A program made the translations under genes and the position numbers. DNA of 64,000 bases from an uncultured Alphaproteobacteria bacterium (lineage in GTDB: Bacteria > Pseudomonadota > Alphaproteobacteria > Rs-D84), in assembly GCA_944392595.1 (NCBI GenBank), contig CALXXD010000003.1:1-64000 (forward strand). Direction: 5' to 3'. The notes under the pieces were generated by a model, which worked only from the letters and a program-made list of their open reading frames with translations, had not been told where the DNA came from and made no database searches. The first letter of the stretch is position 1, and every line of letters begins with the position of its first letter. This document shows, in pieces, positions 25,501 to 32,427 of this stretch.

Positions 25501-26229
25501 ATGACGGAAAAATTAATTGAAAAACGCGTGTTACAGGCATACCAATGTGACCGATATGGTTATGTACGCCCACTGATTTTAATGAATGAATTACAGGGCG
25601 TTGCCGACACCCATGCCGAGGTTTTGGGATGTGGTCGCACGTATTTATTGGCGCATAATTTGGCGTGGGTCGTAACGCATTATTTGGTTGATATAATCGA
25701 ACACCCGCGTGAAGGCGAAGAATTATCGTTCATCACATGGCCGTCTGCGCATGATGTTCTGCGCGCAACTCGTGATTTCGAAGTTCGCGGCGCGGATAAT
25801 CGTTTATTGGTTCGCGCCACGTCCCAGTGGATTTTGATTGATATGACGCGTCGTCGCCCGCTGAAATTGGATGAAAATTTACCGCATTGGGCAATAATCC
25901 CAGAACGTGCGTGGGATGTGCCGTTTGAAAAGTTTCCTGATTTTACGCCGACAAAAACGCATACCATGAAATGCCGCTTTGATGATATTGATGTAAATCA
26001 GCATATTAACAACGCGGTTTATGCGGTTTGGGCAACTGAAAGTGTGGGGTATATTTATCGCAACCAACACAAATTAAAACGCATTGAATTAAATTTTAAA
26101 AAAGAAATCAGTCCCGACACGCCCCAGATTGCCGTCGATGTTGCAATTGATGGATTGGTCACACGTCACAAGATAAAGACAGATGACGCGGTTCATGCGG
26201 ATGTTGTTTGCACCTGGGCAGAATTATGA
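25501..26229 (+). CDS. Acyl-ACP thioesterase (double hotdog)
   Basis: Releases fatty acids from acyl carrier protein. 242 residues in two hotdog repeats. First: QAYQCDRYGYVRPLILMNELQGVADTHAEVLG, then AWVVTHYLVDIIEHPREGEELSFITWPSA. Second: FDDIDVNQHINNAVYAVWATES, holding the catalytic-type DxNxHxNN residues of the FatA/FatB-like family. AGGTG lies 5 nt before the ATG. The family is common in plants, Firmicutes and Bacteroidota but unusual in Alphaproteobacteria, which normally use TesA/TesB, so horizontal origin is plausible. It ends at a terminator shared with rpmH on the other strand. Confidence 0.88.
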   Translation: MTEKLIEKRVLQAYQCDRYGYVRPLILMNELQGVADTHAEVLGCGRTYLLAHNLAWVVTHYLVDIIEHPREGEELSFITWPSAHDVLRATRDFEVRGADNRLLVRATSQWILIDMTRRRPLKLDENLPHWAIIPERAWDVPFEKFPDFTPTKTHTMKCRFDDIDVNQHINNAVYAVWATESVGYIYRNQHKLKRIELNFKKEISPDTPQIAVDVAIDGLVTRHKIKTDDAVHADVVCTWAEL

Positions 26230-26232
26230 AAT

Positions 26233-26260
26233 AAAAAAATCGCCAATCGGCGATTTTTTT
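26233..26260. terminator. Bidirectional terminator between thioesterase gene and rpmH
   Basis: Perfect 12-bp stem (AAAAAAATCGCC / GGCGATTTTTTT) with an AATC loop; T tracts on both strands. The rpmH stop codon lies within it. Confidence 0.9.
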
Positions 26261-26411
26261 ATTTCACTGCATTAACAGCCAATCTTTTACGACCCGCTGC
26301 GCGACGACGATTCAAAACATCGCGGCCGCCCTTGGTCGCCATCCGTTCGCGAAACCCGTGCGTGCGCACACGACGTGTTTTAGATGGTTGATAAGTACGT
26401 TTTGTTGCCAT
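26259..26411 (-). CDS. rpmH: 50S ribosomal protein bL34
   Basis: 50 residues: [20 protein letters not shown], then [26 protein letters not shown]. This is the full bL34 signature, with an Asn-Ala-Val-Lys tail of a few extra residues. Very basic, sits in the large subunit near the exit tunnel. AAGGA lies before the ATG at 26411. In most bacteria rnpA and yidC follow rpmH; here the gene ends at a terminator instead, and yidC is 26 kb away. Two short ORFs precede it. Confidence 0.95.
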   Translation of the reverse strand: MATKRTYQPSKTRRVRTHGFRERMATKGGRDVLNRRRAAGRKRLAVNAVK

Positions 26412-26467
26412 AATAAAATCCTTTTGTGCCCCTATTTAATCACAGGTTTTTGAAAAACGCAACATTT

Positions 26468-26563
26468 TTATTTAGATTTTATTAAACCCAAGTGTTTTAA
26501 CCCCTCAAGCGACAGGTAATACACAAATAAAGCCGAAAATAATTTCCAAAATGGTAAAAACAT
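26468..26563 (-). CDS. Putative 31-residue membrane peptide upstream of rpmH
   Basis: ATG 26563 with AAGGA 7 nt upstream; starts 2 nt after the stop of the preceding small ORF. The product is MFLPFWKLFSALFVYYLSLE plus 11 residues ending in LGLIKSK: one hydrophobic helix, then a short basic tail, so a plausible small inner-membrane protein. No known family. Size makes it uncertain, but the ribosome site, spacing and composition argue for translation. Confidence 0.45.
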   Translation of the reverse strand: MFLPFWKLFSALFVYYLSLEGLKHLGLIKSK

Positions 26564-26565
26564 TT

Positions 26566-26721
26566 TTAATTCCTTGATTTGCCGCGACCACGTGATGCGA
26601 TTTTGTTACGCATATTCATTATGCACAACCCGCTGCGTATCAATGCCCGCGCCAAGGCAGCTTGGGCACGCCAGCATGCGATTGTAAAATAATTAATGCG
26701 CAAATTATTGTTTTTGTTCAT
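26566..26721 (-). CDS. Putative 51-residue basic peptide upstream of rpmH
   Basis: ATG 26721, about 9 nt after a predicted transcription start. The product starts MNKNNNLRINYFTIACWRAQ and ends with RNKIASRGRGKSRN, giving a strongly basic Arg/Lys-rich C-terminus. No family recognised. Tightly spaced with the 31-residue ORF and rpmH as a possible three-gene operon. Confidence 0.4.
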   Translation of the reverse strand: MNKNNNLRINYFTIACWRAQAALARALIRSGLCIMNMRNKIASRGRGKSRN

Positions 26722-26735
26722 CTTTATAACCCTTT

Positions 26736-26765
26736 ATAATATATCACAAACTTTAATTTTGTCAA
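26736..26765 (-). promoter_or_regulatory. Promoter of the small-ORF/rpmH operon
   Basis: TTGACA (26765-26760) with TATATT or TATTAT at 16 or 18 bp. The leader to ATG 26721 would be about 10 nt. Confidence 0.7.
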
Positions 26766-26787
26766 TATTATTTTTGGGGTTTATTTC

Positions 26788-26817
26788 TTGACCAAAACGG
26801 TAAAATTTTGCTATTCT
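26788..26817 (+). promoter_or_regulatory. Promoter of gyrA
   Basis: TTGACC, 18-bp spacer, TATTCT. Start near 26824, so ATG 26849 (with AGGGGAAAA ahead) is the first usable start; the codon at 26822 is not transcribed. Confidence 0.65.
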
Positions 26818-26848
26818 TTTATTGTTAAAAAACAGGGGAAAACCAAGT

Positions 26849-29599
26849 ATGTCAGAAACAAATAATATCAATGAAATAAACGAAATCAAAATCCCGCAAT
26901 CGTCGCTGGAACATGAAATGAGAACCAGTTTTTTGGACTATGCGATGTCGGTTATTGTGGATCGTGCATTGCCGGATGTTCGCGACGGATGCAAGCCTGT
27001 GCATCGGCGTATTTTGTACGTTATGAATGATGTCGCGCCTGCGACCAAGGCAACGGTTAAATCTGCGCGTATTGTGGGTGATGTTATGGGTAAATACCAC
27101 CCCCATGGCGACAGTTCTATTTATGAAGCCATGGTTCGCATGGGCCAGGATTTTTCCATGGGCGAAATGCTGGTCCAGGGTCAGGGTAACTTTGGTTCGC
27201 GCGACGGCGATAAAGCTGCCGCCATGCGTTATACCGAAGCGCGCCTGTCCAAACTGGGTGCGTCCATGATGGATGATTTGGACAAAGATACAGTCGATTG
27301 GCAACCGAATTTTGACGGAACGTTACAGGAACCCGTGGTGCTGCCGACCAAGTTTCCGAATTTTTTGGTAAATGGTGGTTCGGGTATTGCAGTTGGTATG
27401 GCGACAAATGTTCCGACATATAATTTGGGCGAAATCTGCAACGGTATTTTGGCAATTTTGGATAACCCGCAAATTTCAGACGACGAATTATTCAGCATAA
27501 TTCCGGGGCCTGATTTTCCGACGGGCGCGGTTATAATGGGGCGCGCCGGCGCGTATAAAGCGCACACAACTGGCCGCGGTTCAATAATCGTTCGTGCAAA
27601 AACACACAGCGAAACTTTCCATGATCATCCTGCGATTGTTGTTGATGAAATCCCGTACCAGGTAAATAAATCGCAACTGATTATGAAAATCGCGGAATTA
27701 AGCAAAGATAAACGTATCGAGGGTATTTCTGAAATCCGCGATGAATCATCCAAAGAAGGTCTGCGCATAGTTATTGAATTAAAACGTGATGCGATACCAG
27801 ATGTGGTATTAAATCATTTGTTCCAATACACAGAAATGCAGGCCAATTTCCCGGTTAATATGATGGCGTTAAATCGCGGTCGCCCGATGTTGTTCAATAT
27901 TCGTGGCGTACTGGATGCGTTCATAGATTTCCGGTGCGAGGTTATTCGTCGTCGTACAATATTCGATTTGAATCGTGCGCGGAATCGTGCGCATACTTTG
28001 CTGGGACTGTCGGTGGCGGTCGGCAATCTGGACGAGGTTATCGAATTGATTAAATCCAGTGCCAACCCGGACGAAGCGCGTACAGCCTTGATTTCACGCG
28101 GGTGGCGTGCGTCTGATATTGAAAATTATATCCAGTTAATTGACGATCCAAACACAGAATACAAAGACGGAATGTTTTATATGTCCGAAGACCAAGCCCG
28201 TGCAATTTTGGAATTGCAATTGCATCGCTTGACGGGATTGGAACGCGAAAAATTACATGCAGATTTGGTGGAATTGGGCGCGCAAATAAAAGATTTGCTG
28301 GACATTTTGGGCAGTCACGCGCGCATCATTCAAATTATTCGCGACGAAACAACAACTGTGCGCGACAACTGGGCCAGCCCGCGTCGTACTGAAATTTCCG
28401 ATGCTGAAATCGATATAGATATCGAAGATTTAATCGCGCGCGAAGATATGGTTATCACAGTATCGAATACAGGATATATCAAGCGTGTGTCTTTGGATAC
28501 ATATCGTGCGCAAAAACGCGGTGGCAAAGGCCGCAACGCTATGGCGACCAAGGACGATGACTATGTGGTCCAGGTGTTCGTTGCAAATACACATACGCCG
28601 CTGTTGTTCTTCTCGTCCCGCGGAATATGTTATAAATTAAAAACATACAAATTGCCCGAGGCCGCCGCCGCCGCCAAGGGACGCCCATTGGTGAATTTGT
28701 TACCGTTGGAAAACGGCGAAACAATCACAGCGATTTTGCCTGTGCCCGAAGAAGACATGGCCGCGGCCGCCGCATCGGGCAAAGAGCATTATTTAATGTT
28801 CGCGACTGCGTCTGGAACTGTACGCCGCAATCGTACATCTGATTTCGATTCAATCCGTGCGAATGGAAAAATCGCAATGAAACTGGACGATGGCGACAGT
28901 TTGATTTCAGTACTGCCATGTACCGACGACCAAGACGTATTTTTGGCAACATATCGCGGTCGTTGCATACGATTCCCTGTGACCGAAATCCGTGTATTTG
29001 CAGGTCGCAATTCAACCGGCGTGCGTGGTATGACGTTGGGTGCGGACGATAAAATTATCGGAATGGCAATGTTAAATCATGGCGAATCTGATGCGTCAAT
29101 ACGCGCGGCATATATCAAGCAATCGCGCGCGGCACGTCGCGCCGCCACAGGTATAGAAGAAGAGGCGTCTGATGACGAAGAAGATGCCACAACCGTCACA
29201 TTAACCGACGACCAGATGGCAAAAATGGCCGCGTCCGAGCAGTTTATATTAACTGTATCCGAAAACGGATTTGGCAAACGCACGTCATCGTATGAATATC
29301 GCACAACGCACCGCGGTGGTGGTGGATTTGCGAATATCAAACTGGGCGGAAAAAATACAGCCGTGGCCGGATCTTTCCCGGTTGCCGATGATAACGACAT
29401 CATTATGGTCACAGACGGTGGGAAAATTATCCGCACGCCTGTGCGCGATGTTCGTATCGCAGGTCGTGCAACCGCGGGCGTGACATTGTTCCGCACGGCT
29501 GAAAACGAACGCGTGGTGTCTGCGATTTCGATTTTAAGCGACGAAGCCGAAGAATCCGAAGTCGAATCCGAGGCTGCCGAACAACAAAACGCACAATAA
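26849..29599 (+). CDS. gyrA: DNA gyrase subunit A
   Basis: Cleaves and rejoins DNA for negative supercoiling with GyrB. 916 residues from ATG 26849. N-terminal [27 protein letters not shown]; quinolone region [19 protein letters not shown], with Ser and Glu at the two classical resistance positions (E. coli 83 and 87), so the sensitive-type Ser is kept. The catalytic Tyr is in [11 protein letters not shown]. The C-terminal beta-pinwheel carries the GyrA box QKRGGKG (residues about 560), separating it from ParC. A longer acidic insert ([13 protein letters not shown]) lies in the C-terminal domain, and the tail is acidic. Followed by a MerR gene 15 nt downstream. Confidence 0.97.
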   Translation: MSETNNINEINEIKIPQSSLEHEMRTSFLDYAMSVIVDRALPDVRDGCKPVHRRILYVMNDVAPATKATVKSARIVGDVMGKYHPHGDSSIYEAMVRMGQDFSMGEMLVQGQGNFGSRDGDKAAAMRYTEARLSKLGASMMDDLDKDTVDWQPNFDGTLQEPVVLPTKFPNFLVNGGSGIAVGMATNVPTYNLGEICNGILAILDNPQISDDELFSIIPGPDFPTGAVIMGRAGAYKAHTTGRGSIIVRAKTHSETFHDHPAIVVDEIPYQVNKSQLIMKIAELSKDKRIEGISEIRDESSKEGLRIVIELKRDAIPDVVLNHLFQYTEMQANFPVNMMALNRGRPMLFNIRGVLDAFIDFRCEVIRRRTIFDLNRARNRAHTLLGLSVAVGNLDEVIELIKSSANPDEARTALISRGWRASDIENYIQLIDDPNTEYKDGMFYMSEDQARAILELQLHRLTGLEREKLHADLVELGAQIKDLLDILGSHARIIQIIRDETTTVRDNWASPRRTEISDAEIDIDIEDLIAREDMVITVSNTGYIKRVSLDTYRAQKRGGKGRNAMATKDDDYVVQVFVANTHTPLLFFSSRGICYKLKTYKLPEAAAAAKGRPLVNLLPLENGETITAILPVPEEDMAAAAASGKEHYLMFATASGTVRRNRTSDFDSIRANGKIAMKLDDGDSLISVLPCTDDQDVFLATYRGRCIRFPVTEIRVFAGRNSTGVRGMTLGADDKIIGMAMLNHGESDASIRAAYIKQSRAARRAATGIEEEASDDEEDATTVTLTDDQMAKMAASEQFILTVSENGFGKRTSSYEYRTTHRGGGGFANIKLGGKNTAVAGSFPVADDNDIIMVTDGGKIIRTPVRDVRIAGRATAGVTLFRTAENERVVSAISILSDEAEESEVESEAAEQQNAQ

Positions 29600-29614
29600 C
29601 AAACGGGGAACGGC

Positions 29615-30028
29615 ATGGACAAAGAATATTATTCTTCTATTAACGAGGTTTCAAAACGCTTGTCTGTGCCGGCATATACCCTGCGTTATTGGGAAAAACA
29701 GTTCCCGGTTGTAATTCGTCCGACGACGGGCGCGGGTGGTCGTCGATATTATCGTGCAGATACGGTCGAACGTCTGACTGTAATTCGTGATTTGCTGTAT
29801 AAACACGGCATGACAATTGCCGGGGTAAAAAAATTATTGCGCAGCGGTAATTTCCCCGCGTCTGCATCTGAATTTGCACCGATGCAAACGGCGGTGGATA
29901 CGGAAGATGCAACCGAAACGTCCGCGCCCACCGTGCCGACGGATGTGCCCACGCCGGTTGATAATGTACAAATCGGGATTGCAATCGATTTATTGTCGCG
30001 CGCACGTGATTTATTAAAAAATGGTTAA
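29615..30028 (+). CDS. MerR-family transcriptional regulator
   Basis: 137 residues. N-terminal winged HTH: YSSINEVSKRLSVPAYTLRYWEKQFPVVIRP, then GGRRYYRADTVERLTVIRDLLYKHGMTIAGVKKLL. This is the MerR (HTH_17/MerR_1) pattern with the RYWE and R-R-Y-Y residues. The C-terminal half is Ala/Thr/Pro-rich and lacks the effector-binding Cys of metal-sensing MerR proteins, so the inducer is unknown. Such short MerR proteins are often found near ihf or tRNA genes in Alphaproteobacteria. GGGGAAC ribosome site; probably co-transcribed with gyrA, ends at a terminator. Confidence 0.9.
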   Translation: MDKEYYSSINEVSKRLSVPAYTLRYWEKQFPVVIRPTTGAGGRRYYRADTVERLTVIRDLLYKHGMTIAGVKKLLRSGNFPASASEFAPMQTAVDTEDATETSAPTVPTDVPTPVDNVQIGIAIDLLSRARDLLKNG

Positions 30029-30030
30029 AG

Positions 30031-30058
30031 AAAAAATCGCCCGAATGGGCGATTTTTT
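30031..30058. terminator. Bidirectional terminator after the MerR gene
   Basis: Perfect 12-bp stem AAAAAATCGCCC / GGGCGATTTTTT, GAAT loop. Shared with the convergent coiled-coil gene whose stop begins at its edge. Confidence 0.9.
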
Positions 30059-30672
30059 TATCTGCTGCGTTCTTGTTTGAATTTTTGTAATTCCTGCAAA
30101 CGTTTTTGATGGAACTTGATACGCGCATTATTGTAATCGCGTTTGAATTCATCAAAATTATTGCTGATGCGTTCGCCAAAAGTCTGCTGGTTGTACTTTT
30201 GTGCAAAAGCAGCACTGTCGCGTTTTGCGCGTTCCAGCCAATCATGATGGAATTTCATATTTTCCGTCGCGGCACGCAGCGCGCTGTCTTTGCTCATCAT
30301 TTCATTGATGATAACGTCTTCGCGTGTCATATATTCTTCGTTCATTTCGTTATATTCTTTTTCCAGACGTGCAGCGTATTCTTCATATTCCGCGGCAAAA
30401 TTCTTGGCGTCCGCCGCACGTTGCATTTTGAACTCGTACATTTTGCGTTCGCGTTCTTGTTTTGCACTGTCACGACCAGCGCGCAACACGCGTGAATATT
30501 CATCGGCATATTTTTGTTCGGCCGCTGGCACCATATAGTAACGCAGTTTTTCCAATTCCTGGGCCTTGTATTCCGGGTCGCCATAAGATGCAATCCCCAA
30601 AAATGCGGTCATCCCGGTCAGTAACACAACGCTGGCCGCCAACATCGCCGCTTGTTTAGTATTTCTTAACAT
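30058..30672 (-). CDS. Coiled-coil protein with N-terminal signal or anchor, unknown function
   Basis: 204 residues: an N-terminal hydrophobic segment (AAMLAASVVLLTGMTAFLGIA), then almost entirely charged helix rich in Glu, Lys, Arg and Met with heptad-like spacing (YADEYSRVLRAGRDSAKQERERKMYEF and onward). No family recognised. Likely periplasmic coiled coil, anchored or secreted. It has a perfect consensus promoter (30708-30736) and a strong AGGAGG ribosome site, so probably highly expressed. Confidence 0.82.
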   Translation of the reverse strand: MLRNTKQAAMLAASVVLLTGMTAFLGIASYGDPEYKAQELEKLRYYMVPAAEQKYADEYSRVLRAGRDSAKQERERKMYEFKMQRAADAKNFAAEYEEYAARLEKEYNEMNEEYMTREDVIINEMMSKDSALRAATENMKFHHDWLERAKRDSAAFAQKYNQQTFGERISNNFDEFKRDYNNARIKFHQKRLQELQKFKQERSR

Positions 30673-30707
30673 TCATATCCTCCTGTTTTAATTCTTATTT
30701 CCCGACT

Positions 30708-30736
30708 ATTATAGTACAAAAATATAATATTGTCAA
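30708..30736 (-). promoter_or_regulatory. Perfect consensus sigma-70 promoter
   Basis: TTGACA (30736-30731), 17-bp spacer, TATAAT (30713-30708). Start near 30701, giving a leader of about 30 nt with AGGAGGATATGA ahead of ATG 30672. Confidence 0.9.
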
Positions 30737-30807
30737 GTTTCGGGTGGAAAGTTTTATTAATTATACGCCCCATACTATATAAGTCAATTTTTGGGAAATA
30801 AAAGACG

Positions 30808-30836
30808 TTGCAATTCCGCGCAGGCTTAAATATAAT
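30808..30836 (+). promoter_or_regulatory. Promoter of a structured RNA element
   Basis: TTGCAA, 17-bp spacer, TATAAT. Start near 30843, which is the first base of a stable hairpin (CGCAACA 30843-30849 / TGTTGCG 30859-30865). Confidence 0.75.
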
Positions 30837-30842
30837 AACAAA

Positions 30843-31013
30843 CGCAACAGCGTATTGTTGTTGCGGGGTGTGATTACCCCGAAAGAAGTTCTTGATAGAA
30901 CGAAAATCCAACCGTGCGGTTGGAGGGTCGTGAATATTCCGAATAAACGACACTATATCTTTCGTAGTAATCAACCTCCAACCACTTGAATTGTTCGGTG
31001 GTTTTGTTTTTTG
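30843..31013 (+). ncRNA. Putative small RNA or leader with three-way-junction core (copy 1)
   Basis: About 170 nt from a good promoter to a T-rich hairpin end. Hairpins in order: 30843-30865; CGGGGT/ACCCCG 30864-30881; CCAACC-GTGC-GGTTGG 30908-30923. Then GGTTGGAGG (30918-30926) can instead pair with CCTCCAACC (30975-30983), enclosing two hairpins (GTCGT/ACGAC 30927-30951; ACTAT/GTAGT 30952-30968). The 3' part AACCAC/GTGGTT (30980-31003) runs into TTGTTTTTT. The same architecture occurs near 38745. It fits none of the standard RNAs I know (6S, tmRNA, RNase P, SRP). It could be a stand-alone sRNA or the leader of the ORF at 31028. Confidence 0.5.
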
Positions 31014-31027
31014 TGTGGGGGCCGAAA

Positions 31028-31180
31028 ATGAAGAAAGACGATATGTCGCATGTTTTAATAGATGTATATTTGCGGTTAAAGGGCATCGTGCATCGTCTGG
31101 AACCCATTGCGCAACAATTAATGGATGAAAATTTCAAAAAGAACGCCAAAACACCAACCACGCCCCGATTGGTAAATTAA
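31028..31180 (+). CDS. Small ORF downstream of the structured element
   Basis: 50 residues: MKKDDMSHVLIDVYLRLKGI, then VHRLEPIAQQLMDENFKKNA and a TPTTPRLVN tail; mostly helical and polar. Preceded by GGGGG 7 nt before the ATG. No family recognised. Its position right after a possible attenuator makes it a candidate regulated gene, but its size leaves doubt. Confidence 0.4.
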   Translation: MKKDDMSHVLIDVYLRLKGIVHRLEPIAQQLMDENFKKNAKTPTTPRLVN

Positions 31181-31227
31181 AACAGATATTATTATATTGC
31201 TGAAAACCGAGTGGCAAATAAATATTT

Positions 31228-31302
31228 TGGCAGTCCCAACGGGAATCGAACCCGTGTTACCGGAATGAGAATCCGATGTCCTAACCGCTAGACGATGGGA
31301 CC
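31228..31302 (-). tRNA. tRNA-Glu (CTC anticodon)
   Basis: 75 nt including encoded CCA. Acceptor GGTCCCA pairs with TGGGACT (a G-T at the end); D arm CTAGCGGTTAG; anticodon stem TCGGA/TCCGG with loop TTCTCAT; T arm ACGGGTTCGATTCCCGT. Anticodon CTC reads GAG. Confidence 0.93.
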
Positions 31303-31344
31303 AACGCCGTATATATTACAAATTATTTCCCATTTTGCAAATGG

Positions 31345-31394
31345 TAAATAAAAAATACCCCAACGGGGTGTTTTTTATTTTGGTTGGGGCGCAC
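31345..31394 (-). repeat. Second full copy of tRNA-Gln 3' tail plus terminator hairpin
   Basis: 31365-31394 is a 30-bp exact repeat of 31717-31746 (the tRNA-Gln 3' end plus the terminator arm). The 16-bp hairpin 31346-31380 also matches the one after tRNA-Gln. The tail copy itself is the 14 bp 31381-31394. Confidence 0.85.
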
Positions 31395-31527
31395 TCAATT
31401 CCCGCGGCGCGGGGCGGCCGCGGGGAAACCGTGACGGCTCGATTGCGCTGTCGCTTATCTCGCCTACTTGTTTTCGAACTGGCAACGTTCGTTGCAGGCT
31501 GCGAACCGCGGCCACGAACCAAAAATA

Positions 31528-31568
31528 AAAACGCCACAGTGGCGTTTTAATTTTTGGTTGGGGCGCAC
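31528..31568 (-). repeat. Third tRNA-Gln 3' tail copy with its own terminator
   Basis: 31555-31568 equals the last 14 nt of tRNA-Gln including CCA. A different hairpin (AAAACGCCA/TGGCGTTTT, 31528-31548) follows it on the minus strand. Spacing between the tail copies is 178 and 174 bp. Confidence 0.85.
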
Positions 31569-31575
31569 ACGGGGG

Positions 31576-31680
31576 AATGGGGGTGTTCCCCCATTTCCAT
31601 TTTGGGAAATCTGTGATTTTCCGAAATGGTTACAAAACATTAATAATGTTTTGCGGTGCAAATGTGAAACGTATTTGCAC
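31576..31680. other. Array of four hairpins next to tRNA-Gln
   Basis: Consecutive stem-loops: AATGGGGG/CCCCCATT (31576-31595), GGAAATC/GATTTTCC (31605-31622, one bulge), CAAAACATT/AATGTTTTG (31633-31653, perfect), GTGCAAAT/ATTTGCAC (31656-31680, perfect). No ORF explains them. They fill the spacer between two tRNA-Gln tail copies. Confidence 0.65.
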
Positions 31681-31697
31681 AATCCGTGCGAATACCA

Positions 31698-31732
31698 AAT
31701 AAAAAAATACCCCTGTGGGGTGTTTTTTATTT
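31698..31732 (-). terminator. Terminator of tRNA-Gln
   Basis: AAATAAAAAAATACCCC-TGT-GGGGTGTTTTTTATTT, directly after the CCA end; symmetric T tracts. Confidence 0.85.
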
Positions 31733-31806
31733 TGGTTGGGGCGCACGGATTCGAACCATGATAAAGAGAACCAAAATCTCTTGTCCTACCATTAGACGAC
31801 ACCCCA
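31733..31806 (-). tRNA. tRNA-Gln (TTG anticodon)
   Basis: 74 nt with encoded CCA. As usual for tRNA-Gln it starts with T: TGGGGTG pairs with CGCCCCA. D arm CTAATGGTAG; anticodon stem AGAGA/TCTCT with loop TTTTGGT; T arm CATGGTTCGAATCCGTG. Anticodon TTG reads CAA. Confidence 0.93.
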
Positions 31807-31977
31807 AAAGCAACACAGATTATAAATATCTTTTGCGTTTTTGCAATAACATTTTTACAATTATGCACATCAAAGCAAAAAAAATTAAAAAATTTATCAT
31901 TTTTCCCCTTGCATTTTGTTTGTTAAAAATTATAATCATTCAGGTTTTTAATAATTGACAGCCAAAAGGTCGTTGCC

Positions 31978-32427
31978 ATGGCACATAAAGAATTTGTTAA
32001 ATTATTCGAACAAAACATTTTATTATTCGATAAATTATCCGATAAATTAAAGCGCGCGCCCGCGTTTTTGGCGGGTTTCCCGCGCCAACAATTAAGTGTT
32101 TTGGTGCGGTTGCATCTGGGCGGGCCTGCATTATTAAAGGAAATCGCCCGTCGCGAAATGCTGACCACGCCGAATCTGTGCGCGGTGTTTCGAAAATTAG
32201 AGCGTGACGGTTTGGTTCTGCGCAGAATCGATGAAAAAGATCGTCGTAACACTTGGTATTCTGTGACCGAAGCCGGCGAGAAAATTGCATCCCAGGCGAT
32301 GGATGTGATGCGTGACGCGATTGATAAATTATTTGCAGGAATTTCACGCGAAGATGAAAATGCGCTGACTGCGGCGATGAAGACGATTAACAATATTTTA
32401 ACGCGGATGGAGATTACAAATGCATAA
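31978..32427 (+). CDS. MarR-family repressor of the efflux operon
   Basis: 149 residues: winged HTH with ARREMLTTPNLCAVFRKLERDGLVLRRIDEKDRRNTWYSVTEAG, where DxRxxxYxxT of the MarR wing is visible as DRRNTWYSVTEAG. N- and C-terminal helices for dimerisation. It overlaps the TolC gene by 8 nt (ATGCATAA), so it is the first gene of a four-gene efflux operon and likely its autoregulator. Start ATG 31978 follows a weak AAAAGG. The upstream 170 bp separate it from tRNA-Gln; no clear palindrome picked. Confidence 0.9.
   Translation: MAHKEFVKLFEQNILLFDKLSDKLKRAPAFLAGFPRQQLSVLVRLHLGGPALLKEIARREMLTTPNLCAVFRKLERDGLVLRRIDEKDRRNTWYSVTEAGEKIASQAMDVMRDAIDKLFAGISREDENALTAAMKTINNILTRMEITNA

Noticed and set aside
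30843-31013. 6S RNA, RNase P RNA or tmRNA
   Set aside because: No GAGGAAAGUC-type RNase P motif, no tRNA-like ends with tag ORF, and no long bulged rod as in 6S.
30874-31161. Minus-strand ORF of 95 residues over the structured element
   Set aside because: No ribosome site, and it crosses hairpins and the opposite small ORF; the promoter for the minus gene lies downstream of it.
31464-31868. Minus-strand ORF of 134 residues
   Set aside because: It translates tRNA-Gln and the tail repeats (the SSNGRTRDFGSLYHGSNPCAPT-like text is the usual false product of a tRNA).
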